In this document: in pieces, positions 33,057 to 40,245 of the stretch
Position numbering within the stretch: the first letter of the stretch is position 1
Layout of the letters: the number at the start of each line of letters is the position of its first letter
NCBI RefSeq assembly: GCF_014874065.1
Contig: NZ_JADBEE010000001.1
Location: 1,178,001 to 1,242,000 of the forward strand
Length of the DNA: 64,000 nucleotides
Direction of reading: 5' to 3'
Source: Nesterenkonia halotolerans
Lineage (GTDB): Bacteria > Actinomycetota > Actinomycetes > Actinomycetales > Micrococcaceae
Notes under the pieces: generated by a model
Told to the model about the DNA's origin: nothing
The model's database searches: none
What the model saw: the letters and a program-made list of their open reading frames with translations, nothing else
Translations under genes and position numbers: made by a program

Positions 33057-34277
33057 TCAGTCCTCGTAGCCGATCTCGTGGATCAGGCTGACCACCCGGG
33101 TGAGCACATCCGGGTCAGTCTCCGGAGGGACCCCGTGACCCAGGTTGAGCACATGTCCGGCGGCACCGGAGCCGGCCGCGATGACCTCGCGGACGTGGGC
33201 CTCCAACACCGGCCAGTCGGCGCGCAGCAGCGCAGGGTCGATGTTGCCCTGCAGAGGGGTCTCTGCGCCGACCCGGCGGCTCGCCTCAGCAAGGTTCAGC
33301 CGGTAGTCGACACCGACGACGTCGGCCCCGGCCTCCTTCATCAGGTCCAGGATCTCCCCGGTGCCGGTGCCGAAGTGGACCAGCGGCGCGGTGACGCGGT
33401 GGCCCTGCGGAGTGGTTCCGCCGAGGCCCTTCACGTGGGCCAGCGCCACCGCCGAATGGGCCTGGACGTGACGGGCGTAGTCCTCGCGGCTCAGTGAGCC
33501 GGCCCAGGAGTCGAAGAGCTGGGCGGCGGAGGCTCCGGCCATCAGCTGGGCGCGCATGAAGCGTCCGGACACCTCGGCGGCCCAGGCTGCCAGCGCGTTC
33601 CAGGTCTCGGGGTCCGCGTGCATCATCGTGCGCGGGCCGAGGTGGTCCCGGGAGGGCTTGCCCTCGACCATGTAGGCCGCCAGGGTGAATGGGGCTCCGG
33701 CGAAGCCGATCAGCGGGGTGGAGCCGAGCTCCGCCACGATGCGCCCGATCGCTTCGGTGATCGGGGCGAAGGCGGCGTCGTCGAGGGTAGGCAGCGCGTC
33801 CACATCGGCGCGGGTCCGCACAGGTTTGCCCAGCACCGGGCCCACACCCGGCTCGATCTCCACATCGATCCCGGCCAGGCGCAGCGGGATGACGATGTCG
33901 GAGAAGAAGATGGCGGCGTCCACGTCGTGGCGTCGCACCGGCTGCAGGGTGATCTCGGAGGCGAGCTTGGGATCCAGGCAGCTGTCGAGCATCGTGGTGC
34001 CCTCGCGCAGCGCCCGGTATTCGGGCAGCGAACGCCCGGCCTGACGCATGAACCACACGGGACGGCGGTGCGGGCGTGTGATCTCTCCCGCAGTGTTACG
34101 CCCTCCGCGATACTGCGTGATCAGCGCCGAATCGGCGGTCAGCCCGCTCACGAGCGGGTGCTCTGCGGGCAGCTGCGAGGCGGAGGCCCGAGAATGCGCG
34201 GCCGCCAGCGGAATGGCGGAGACGGTGCCGGTGGCCGGGGAGGACGTGGCCATGCCGGCGAAGGATCCAGAAGTCAT
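33057..34277 (-). CDS. hemE: Uroporphyrinogen decarboxylase
   Basis: 406 residues, with about 45 extra N-terminal residues of Ala/Ser-rich sequence. Core landmarks: RPVWFMRQAGRSLPEYR with the substrate-binding Arg residues, FFSDIVIPL with the catalytic Asp, GFAGAPFTLAAYM, FDSWAGSLS, HFGTGTGEIL and QGNIDPALL. It decarboxylates uroporphyrinogen III to coproporphyrinogen III. It is first in a run hemE-cgoX and divergent from hemA with only 59 bp between starts. Confidence 0.96.
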   Translation of the reverse strand: MTSGSFAGMATSSPATGTVSAIPLAAAHSRASASQLPAEHPLVSGLTADSALITQYRGGRNTAGEITRPHRRPVWFMRQAGRSLPEYRALREGTTMLDSCLDPKLASEITLQPVRRHDVDAAIFFSDIVIPLRLAGIDVEIEPGVGPVLGKPVRTRADVDALPTLDDAAFAPITEAIGRIVAELGSTPLIGFAGAPFTLAAYMVEGKPSRDHLGPRTMMHADPETWNALAAWAAEVSGRFMRAQLMAGASAAQLFDSWAGSLSREDYARHVQAHSAVALAHVKGLGGTTPQGHRVTAPLVHFGTGTGEILDLMKEAGADVVGVDYRLNLAEASRRVGAETPLQGNIDPALLRADWPVLEAHVREVIAAGSGAAGHVLNLGHGVPPETDPDVLTRVVSLIHEIGYED

Positions 34278-34284
34278 ACGCCAT

Positions 34285-34290
34285 ATTCTC
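34285..34290 (-). promoter_or_regulatory. -10-like GAGAAT, leaderless start of hemE
   Basis: GAGAAT on the minus strand ends 7 nt before the ATG at 34277. The same hexamer and nearly the same spacing precede the HNH gene (11912-11917). Confidence 0.35.
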
Positions 34291-34320
34291 CACTTTTCCG
34301 CGACACACTTCGACCCGCTG

Positions 34321-34326
34321 TAGAAT
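34321..34326 (+). promoter_or_regulatory. -10 hexamer TAGAAT of hemA
   Basis: TAGAAT ends 10 nt before the GTG at 34337, giving a 5' leader of only a few nucleotides. Confidence 0.5.
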
Positions 34327-34336
34327 CAATGACGTC

Positions 34337-35800
34337 GTGGTACTCATTTCTCTAGTCGCCACCCACGCCGAGCTCGATCTCGAGACCGTGGGAACACTCA
34401 GCTCAGGAGCGGCCAATCTGGCCGGTTCTGTTCATATGCCTGCCGTGACCCTGGCGACCTGCAATCGCATGGAGATCTACGCCGAGTCCACCGGCAGCTC
34501 CCACGACGTCGTCCAGTCCACCCGCGAGGAGCTGCTCGACGCCGTCGCCCAGTCCTCCGGTCTGGACCGTGACGTGGTCGGCCGCTCCTTCCGGACCCTG
34601 GTGGAGGACGACGCCGTCTCGCATCTCTTCGAGGTCGGCGCAGGTCTGGACTCCGCCGTCATCGGGGAACGTGAGATCGCCGGGCAGGTGCGCAAGTCCC
34701 TGGCGGACGCGCAGCACGCCGGCACGATCTCCGGAAACCTCACCAAGCTCTTCGAGACCGCCTCCCGCACCGCCAAGGATGTCGGGACCCGCACCGCACT
34801 GGGTTCACGGGGCCGGTCCATCGTCTCGGTCGCCCTGGACATCGCCGGGGACATGCGCGGAGACGGCACCGCCTTCTACCCCGGCGCCTCCGTGGTCCTG
34901 ATCGGCACCGGGGCCTACTCCGGAACCTCGCTGGCCCAGCTCGTGGAGCGCGGGGTCACCGACATCGGCGTCTTCTCCGGTTCCGGCCGTGCCGAGGAGT
35001 TCGTCGCAGAACGATCCGGCGATGCCCGTGCGCTGCAGATGCAGGAGCTGCCCGGTGCTTTCCGCGAGGCCGATGTGATCATCGGCTGCTCGGGCGGGAA
35101 CCGGCGCATCACCGCCAAAGAGGTGCGCAACCTCGCCGGTCTCGCCGCGGACGCCCCGCGGGACAAGCCGCTGACCATCATCGACCTGGCGCTCTCCCAT
35201 GACTTCGACCCCGATGTGGCGGATCTGGAGGGCGTGGAGCTGATCACCCTGGAGTCGGTGAAGATGGCCGCCCCCGGGGAGACCGAGGACTCTGTGGAGG
35301 AGGCACGCGACGTCGTGCGCTCGGCAGTGGAGACTTACCTCACCGAGCGTCGTGAACGCACCGCCGATGACGCCATCGTCGCGCTGCGCCGACACACCCA
35401 GTCGCTCCTGGACGAAGAGATGGACAAGGTTCGCAAGCAGCATGGCTGCACCGGTGCCGCCGAAGAGGTGGAGTTCGCCGTCCGACGGATCGTGCGCAAG
35501 ATGCTGCACACTCCCACCGTGCGCGCCCGGGAGATGGCGGCCGAGGGACGCACCGAGGATTACGTGCGGGCGCTGCAGGACCTGCACGGCATCGAGGTGC
35601 CCGTGCGCGAGGAGACTGCTCGGGCCACCCCCGCTAAGCGCCGCCGCGCCGAGGACTTCTCTGCGGCCGAGCTCACCCAGATGGCCAGCTACCTGACGAA
35701 CGTTCCCGCCGGCGGCTTCTGCCAGCACCACCGGCCCGGCGAGTTCGAGATCGAACGGATCGACGCCGTGCGCGATCTGAACATCCGCCGCGCCGGCTGA
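34337..35800 (+). CDS. hemA: Glutamyl-tRNA reductase
   Basis: 487 residues starting at GTG (VLISLVATHAELDLET). The catalytic Cys lies in TLATCNRMEIYAE. GAGLDSAVIGEREIAGQVR and the NADPH-binding VVLIGTGAYSG follow, then the dimerisation helices. It reduces glutamyl-tRNA to glutamate-1-semialdehyde and commits carbon to haem. The C-terminal stretch after about residue 420 is longer than in E. coli. It is divergent from hemE and is followed by a four-half-site palindrome and a strong terminator. No tRNA gene is present here. Confidence 0.95.
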   Translation: MVLISLVATHAELDLETVGTLSSGAANLAGSVHMPAVTLATCNRMEIYAESTGSSHDVVQSTREELLDAVAQSSGLDRDVVGRSFRTLVEDDAVSHLFEVGAGLDSAVIGEREIAGQVRKSLADAQHAGTISGNLTKLFETASRTAKDVGTRTALGSRGRSIVSVALDIAGDMRGDGTAFYPGASVVLIGTGAYSGTSLAQLVERGVTDIGVFSGSGRAEEFVAERSGDARALQMQELPGAFREADVIIGCSGGNRRITAKEVRNLAGLAADAPRDKPLTIIDLALSHDFDPDVADLEGVELITLESVKMAAPGETEDSVEEARDVVRSAVETYLTERRERTADDAIVALRRHTQSLLDEEMDKVRKQHGCTGAAEEVEFAVRRIVRKMLHTPTVRAREMAAEGRTEDYVRALQDLHGIEVPVREETARATPAKRRRAEDFSAAELTQMASYLTNVPAGGFCQHHRPGEFEIERIDAVRDLNIRRAG

Positions 35801-35819
35801 GCCCCTCCCCTGCTCCCCC

Positions 35820-35891
35820 GAAAAAATCGTAGAGCTCTGTCGTTGTCGTAGTGCTATAGCTCTATGATTCGCTAGAGGTCTACGATTTTCG
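35820..35891. repeat. Four-half-site palindromic element, type B
   Basis: A nested palindrome 19 bp behind the hemA stop. Half-sites: AATCGTAGAGCTCT (35825-35838), TCGTAGTGCTAT (35846-35857), inverted AGCTCTATGATTC (35858-35870) and inverted AGAGGTCTACGATTTT (35874-35889). Two direct and two inverted copies of one motif, as in the type A elements, but with unrelated sequence and much lower GC. A C-rich tract precedes it and a G-rich tract follows. Role unknown. Confidence 0.75.
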
Positions 35892-35931
35892 CGCTTGGGG
35901 CGGGGGCACGCGGGCGGGCTGACACAGAAAA

Positions 35932-35965
35932 GCGGCCCGCCCGGAGAATCCTCCGGGCGGGCCGC
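35932..35965. terminator. Bidirectional intrinsic terminator between hemA and opuCC
   Basis: A perfect 15-bp GC stem (35932-35946 with 35951-35965), 4-nt loop AATC, AAAA before and CTTTC after. It serves hemA on the plus strand and the transporter operon on the minus strand. Confidence 0.85.
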
Positions 35966-35983
35966 CTTTCATGCGGGATCAGC

Positions 35984-36892
35984 TCAGTCGAGACCCTGCT
36001 CGGCGAGCCATTCCGACGCGACGTCGGCCGGATCGGCCTGCTCGTCCACGCTCTGACCGTTCAGCGCGATGAGCTCATCGGGGGTCAGTGCGGCGTTGAC
36101 CTCATTGATCAGCGCGGCAGCCTCCTCGTCCACGCGGTCTGAGACCACAGGGATGACGTTCTGCGGGAGCACCAGCTCCTCAGGATCCTCCAGCACCACC
36201 AGATCATCGGAGGCGAGCTCCGGATCGGCGCTGTAGATGTCTGCCACCTCGACGTCGCCGTCGCGCAGCGCGTCCACGGTCAGTGCGCCACCGCCGGCCT
36301 CGACCGGCACCAGCGTGATCTCCACGCCGTAGACGTCCTGCAGACCCTCGGGTCCGTAGGGGCGGGCCTCGAACTCGGCGTTCGCGGCAATCTGCAGATC
36401 CTCCAGGCCGGCGAGGTCGCCCACTTCGCTGAGGTCGTTCTCCTCGGCGAACTCCGCGGTGACCACGAAGCTGTCCTGGTCGGTGGCCTCGGCGGCCTCC
36501 AGCACGCGCAGCCCGTCGGGGAGGACCTCCTCGAGCTGAGCGGTGATCTCTTCCAGGCTGGCGGCCTCGGAGGACTCCTCGTAGTACTGCAGGAAGTTTC
36601 CGGCGTACTCGGGGAAGATGTCGATGGCGCCCGACTCGAGCTCCGAGACGTAGACCTCGCGCTGACCGATGTCGAACTGGCGGTCCACCTCGATGTCCTC
36701 GGATTCCAGCACCTGCGCGTAGAGCTCGGCGATGATCGTGTTGGAGTAATACTGCTGAGAGCCGATGACCAGGGCGTCGCCCTGGGCCGCGTCACCCTCG
36801 GAGTCCTCGGCGAGGGGATCGCTGTCTCCTCCGCAGCTGGTCAGCGCCAGCGCGGCGATGGTTCCTGTGACCCAGAGTCTTGTGGTCCGCAT
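35984..36892 (-). CDS. opuCC: OpuC-type osmolyte-binding lipoprotein
   Basis: 302 residues from ATG 36892, with AGAGGA 9 nt upstream. A lipoprotein signal ends in LALTSCGG (Cys near residue 21). The mature protein is very acidic and has the OpuAC/ProX-type fold: IGSQQYYSNTIIAELYAQVLE, DIFPEYAGNFLQYY and VEVADIYSADPEL. It binds glycine betaine, choline or a related quaternary amine; the exact ligand is not readable. It is the last gene of the transporter operon, separated from the permease by 195 bp holding a possible promoter and repeated 11-mers. Confidence 0.87.
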   Translation of the reverse strand: MRTTRLWVTGTIAALALTSCGGDSDPLAEDSEGDAAQGDALVIGSQQYYSNTIIAELYAQVLESEDIEVDRQFDIGQREVYVSELESGAIDIFPEYAGNFLQYYEESSEAASLEEITAQLEEVLPDGLRVLEAAEATDQDSFVVTAEFAEENDLSEVGDLAGLEDLQIAANAEFEARPYGPEGLQDVYGVEITLVPVEAGGGALTVDALRDGDVEVADIYSADPELASDDLVVLEDPEELVLPQNVIPVVSDRVDEEAAALINEVNAALTPDELIALNGQSVDEQADPADVASEWLAEQGLD

Positions 36893-36950
36893 GTCTGATC
36901 CTCTTTCGTTGTGCAGCTCCCACGTCAGGGGCAACTGGTCCTGAAGTCCA

Positions 36951-36956
36951 TCATAG
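36951..36956 (-). promoter_or_regulatory. -10 TATGAT, internal promoter of opuCC
   Basis: TATGAT (one mismatch to TATAAT) about 58 bp before the opuCC ATG. It overlaps a CATAG-GAAA-CTATG inverted repeat (36952-36965) that could be an operator. Confidence 0.45.
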
Positions 36957-37011
36957 GAAACTATGGGCGCACCCGGTGGTGGACTCGGCCCCAGTGTCGG
37001 GTTGTGACGGC

Positions 37012-37092
37012 GAAGCGTCAGCGTTCGCAGGCGTGAAGCGTCAGCCTCCAATGCCCCAGAGCGTCGATGCCCCGGAGGTCCGAGGCGTCAGC
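37012..37092. repeat. Three direct 11-mers GAAGCGTCAGC
   Basis: GAAGCGTCAGC at 37012-37022 and 37035-37045, and GAGGCGTCAGC at 37082-37092, where it contains the permease stop codon. They lie upstream of the candidate opuCC promoter and could bind an activator. Confidence 0.45.
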
Positions 37093-37813
37093 CCCCGGCA
37101 GCGACCGCACGACGACGGCCGCGCCGCTCTCCACGCGGGGCGCGCTGCGGTCCGGCGAGCCCGGGGATTCTGCGGATCAGGCGCTGACCAGTCCCGAAGA
37201 CCGCGTCGACGAGGATCGCGAGCAGGATCACGACGATCGAGGTGCCGAGCATGAGCGGGTAGTCGTAGGTGCGCAGCCCCAGGAACAGCGGACGTCCCAG
37301 TCCACCTGCTCCGACATAGGCCGCGAGTGTGGCGGTGGCGATGATCTGCAGCGCGGCGAGGCGCAGTCCGCTGAGGATCAGCGGCAGTCCGAGGGGGATC
37401 TCGACCCGGGTGAGCACCTGCCAGCCGCTCATCCCCTGCGCACGGGCGGCGTCCACCGTCGCCGGGTTCACCGATTCCACCCCTGCGTAGGCGCCGGCGA
37501 GCACGGAGGGTGCCGCCAGGATCACGAGAGCCACCATGGGCGCGGTCAGGCCGATCCCGGTGAACAGTGCCACCAGGGTCAGCAGTCCCAAGGTGGGCAG
37601 GGCACGGGCGGCGCCGGTGGCGACGACGGACACTCCCCTGCCCTTGCCGGTGTGTCCGATGAGCAGGCCCAGCGGCAGCGCCAGCGCGGCAGAGATCCCG
37701 AGCGCGATCAGCGTGTAGCCCAGGTGCTCCATGGACCGTTCCCAGAGCCCTCCGGCTCCGGACCAGGCATCCGCGGTGAGCAGCCAGCGCACCGCCTCGA
37801 CGATGTTGTTCAT
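37088..37813 (-). CDS. opuCD: OpuC-type ABC transporter permease
   Basis: 241 residues with five to six membrane segments. The EAA-like loop reads VDAARAQGMSGWQVLTRVEIPLG, the ATPase contact of BPD-type permeases. The N-terminus carries a periplasmic amphipathic stretch WSGAGGLWERSMEHLGYT typical of OpuCB/OpuCD. The C-terminus is strongly basic (PRGERRGRRRAVAAGG). It overlaps the preceding permease gene by 4 bp. The B/D naming follows operon order only. Confidence 0.85.
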   Translation of the reverse strand: MNNIVEAVRWLLTADAWSGAGGLWERSMEHLGYTLIALGISAALALPLGLLIGHTGKGRGVSVVATGAARALPTLGLLTLVALFTGIGLTAPMVALVILAAPSVLAGAYAGVESVNPATVDAARAQGMSGWQVLTRVEIPLGLPLILSGLRLAALQIIATATLAAYVGAGGLGRPLFLGLRTYDYPLMLGTSIVVILLAILVDAVFGTGQRLIRRIPGLAGPQRAPRGERRGRRRAVAAGG

Positions 37814-38496
37814 GCCGCCGCCTCCTGAGTGCGTCGCTTCCTGAGTCGCGGACGAACGGCAGCCGCGTTCTTGTTCCAGGGCATCAGCAGCCGACCTGCG
37901 AGCACCAGCAGCAGATCGCAGATCAGCGCGAGCACCACGGTCATCACGATGCCGGCAAGGATGGAGCCGATGATGTCGCGGGCGAATCCGTCGGTGAACA
38001 GTGAGCCGAGCGAGTTGACGCCGAGCACGGCGCTGACCGAGACCAGGCTGATCGAGCTGACGCAGACCACGCGCACACCGGCGAGCAGTGCGGGCCCGGC
38101 CAGCGGCAGCTCCACGGTGAAGAAGCGACCCACCCCGGAGAACCCGATCGCGGTGGCGGAGGTCCGCACGTCGTCGGTGACGGCGTCCAGCGCCTCGGCC
38201 GCGGAGCGGACCATCAGCGCGAGCCCGAAGATCGAGAGCGCGATGACCACGTTGAGCGGGTCTCGCACCGAGGTCCCCACCACGGCGGGCAGCAGGATGA
38301 ACAGCGGCAGCGAGGGCACGGCGTAGAGCAGCCCGGTGCCGGTCAGCAGCGGTTCACGCAGGACCCGGATGCGGTTGGCGACCCAGGCCAGCGGGATGGA
38401 GACCAGGAAGGCGATGACCACGGCGGGCAGGCTGAGCGCCAGGTGGACCAGGGTGAGCTCACCGATGGTGTCTAGGTTCTCCAGGACCCAGCTCAT
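37810..38496 (-). CDS. opuCB: OpuC-type ABC transporter permease
   Basis: 228 residues, six hydrophobic segments. LVHLALSLPAVVIAFLVSIPL opens the membrane domain, GLLYAVPSLPLFILLPAVVG follows, and the EAA loop reads VRTSATAIGFSGVGRFFTVELPLAGP. It pairs with the second permease to form the betaine/choline channel. The C-terminus ends in a basic stretch. Both gene boundaries overlap their neighbours by 4 bp (ATGA), so the three genes are translationally coupled. Confidence 0.85.
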   Translation of the reverse strand: MSWVLENLDTIGELTLVHLALSLPAVVIAFLVSIPLAWVANRIRVLREPLLTGTGLLYAVPSLPLFILLPAVVGTSVRDPLNVVIALSIFGLALMVRSAAEALDAVTDDVRTSATAIGFSGVGRFFTVELPLAGPALLAGVRVVCVSSISLVSVSAVLGVNSLGSLFTDGFARDIIGSILAGIVMTVVLALICDLLLVLAGRLLMPWNKNAAAVRPRLRKRRTQEAAA

Positions 38497-39332
38497 GGAC
38501 GGTCTGCGCGATCGGTCTGCGTCGGGACCACGCCCAGCGGGCGGCCCTGGGCGTCGGAGATGAGCAGCTCGCCGTCGTCGGTCTGCTCTGCCGAGAGAGA
38601 CCGGGCTCCGGAGTCCAGCCCGAGGAACCGGGAGACGAACTCGTCCTGCCGGTTCGACAGCAGCTCGGCCGGGGTGCCGGAGGCGGCCACCGCCCCGCCG
38701 GTCTTGAGCACGACGATCTGGTCCCCGAGCGTGAGAGCCTCGTCGATGTCGTGGGTGACGAAGATGATGGTCTTCTTCAGCTCCTCCTGCACGCGCGCAA
38801 GCTCACGCTGCAGCTCGACCCTGACCAGGGGATCCACCGCGCCGAAGGGCTCGTCCATGAGCAGGATGTTCGGGTCCGCCGCCAGTCCGCGTGCCACGCC
38901 CACCCGCTGCTGCTGGCCGCCGGAGAGCTGGCCGGGATAGCGCAGGCCCAGCTTGGCGTCCAGGCCGACGATCTCCATCAGCTCATAGCCGCGCTTGCGA
39001 GCGTCGGCGCGGGAGGCGCCGTTGAGTCGGGGCACGGTGGCGATGTTGTCGATGACCCGGCGGTGGGGCAGCAGACCGGAGTGCTGCATGACGTAGCCGA
39101 TGCGCCGCCGCAGCGCGACCGGCTCCACGCCGGAGATGTCCTCGTCGTCGATCAGCACGCTGCCCGTGCTGGGCTCCACCATGCGGTTGACCATGCGCAG
39201 CAGCGTGGTCTTTCCGCAGCCGGAGGATCCCAGCAGCACGGCGGTGCTGTGTGAGGGCACAGTGAGGCTGAACTCCTCCACCGCCGTGGTGCCGTCCGGG
39301 TAGGTCTTGCCGACCTGGCGAAATTCGATCAT
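38493..39332 (-). CDS. opuCA: OpuC-type ABC transporter ATPase
   Basis: 279 residues. Walker A GSSGCGKTT (about residues 35-43), Q-loop in GYVMQHSGL, signature LSGGQQQRVGVARGLA, Walker B NILLMDEPFGAVD and H-loop THD. This is the quaternary-amine subfamily by its VNRMVEPSTG and DPLVRVELQ stretches. The tail (about residues 235-279) is too short for the tandem CBS domains that sense ionic strength in OpuA-type ATPases. The start overlaps the methyltransferase stop by 4 bp. Confidence 0.88.
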   Translation of the reverse strand: MIEFRQVGKTYPDGTTAVEEFSLTVPSHSTAVLLGSSGCGKTTLLRMVNRMVEPSTGSVLIDDEDISGVEPVALRRRIGYVMQHSGLLPHRRVIDNIATVPRLNGASRADARKRGYELMEIVGLDAKLGLRYPGQLSGGQQQRVGVARGLAADPNILLMDEPFGAVDPLVRVELQRELARVQEELKKTIIFVTHDIDEALTLGDQIVVLKTGGAVAASGTPAELLSNRQDEFVSRFLGLDSGARSLSAEQTDDGELLISDAQGRPLGVVPTQTDRADRP

Positions 39333-40234
39333 GAAGCCTCCATCAGGTGGTGCCGGTGGATCTGCGCATGGTCTCCCAGACGTGACTCCATCACATCGAG
39401 GGCCTGCGGAGAGGAATCCATCAGGATGAATCTGCGGTCGGTCTCGACGGCGACGGCGCCCAGGGTGCCCGAGCCGGCGAAGCAGTCAAGCACCCAGTCG
39501 CCGGGGCGCGAGGAGGCCTGCACCATGCGCCGCACCAGTCCGACCGGCTTCTGCGTGGGGTACCCGGTCTTCTCGCGGCCCGTGGGCGAGACGATGGTGT
39601 GCCACCAGACGTCGGTAGGCAGCTTGCCCAGGGCGGCCTTCTCCGCGGTGACGAGCCCCGGGGCCATATAGGGCTCCCGGTCGACCGCCTCGGCGTTGAA
39701 GAAGTAGCGCGTGGGGTTCTTCACGTAGACCAGGATGGTGTCGTGCTTGGTCGGCCAGCGCTTCTTGGTGCGCCCGCCATAGTCATAGGCCCAGATGATC
39801 TCGTTGAGGAAGGATTCCCGCCCGAAGATCGCGTCGCAGAGCACCTTGGCGTAGTGGACCTCGCGGTAGTCCAGGTGCAGGTAGAGGGTGCCGTCCTCGG
39901 TCAGCAGCCGCCAGGCATGCAGCAGCCGGGGCTCGAGGAACTCCCAATAGTCGGTGAAGGAGTCGTCATACTCGGCCAGCGCGCGGCGCACGGTGTCATA
40001 GCTGCGCCCGGCGAAGCCGACCCGGTTGCCCTCGCCGTGCGGGCGACGGGTGTTGGTGGTCTCAGTGGCCCGCTGGGCCCGCCCGGTGTTGAAGGGCGGG
40101 TCCAGGTAGACCATGGTGAAGGAGCTGTCCGGCAGGCCCGGAAGGTGATCGAGGTTCTCGCCCTCGATCACCTGAGAGGGCCCGGCTGGATCGAAGCCGC
40201 GGCTGCTCGCCGCAGCGGTGTCCCCGGAAGTCAC
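39329..40234 (-). CDS. Orphan DNA methyltransferase (N6-adenine / N4-cytosine, beta class)
   Basis: 301 residues starting at GTG. Catalytic motif IV DPPFNTG (about residues 46-52) precedes the SAM-binding motif I LDCFAGSGTLGA (about residues 248-259), the beta-class order. A target-recognition region lies between (about residues 120-215, WAYDYGGRTKKRWPTKHD). No cognate endonuclease gene is adjacent. The gene sits 11 bp behind the DEAD-box helicase gene and overlaps opuCA by 4 bp, an odd place for a restriction-modification gene. The recognition site cannot be predicted from this. Confidence 0.9.
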   Translation of the reverse strand: MTSGDTAAASSRGFDPAGPSQVIEGENLDHLPGLPDSSFTMVYLDPPFNTGRAQRATETTNTRRPHGEGNRVGFAGRSYDTVRRALAEYDDSFTDYWEFLEPRLLHAWRLLTEDGTLYLHLDYREVHYAKVLCDAIFGRESFLNEIIWAYDYGGRTKKRWPTKHDTILVYVKNPTRYFFNAEAVDREPYMAPGLVTAEKAALGKLPTDVWWHTIVSPTGREKTGYPTQKPVGLVRRMVQASSRPGDWVLDCFAGSGTLGAVAVETDRRFILMDSSPQALDVMESRLGDHAQIHRHHLMEAS

Positions 40235-40245
40235 CCCTGGGCCGT

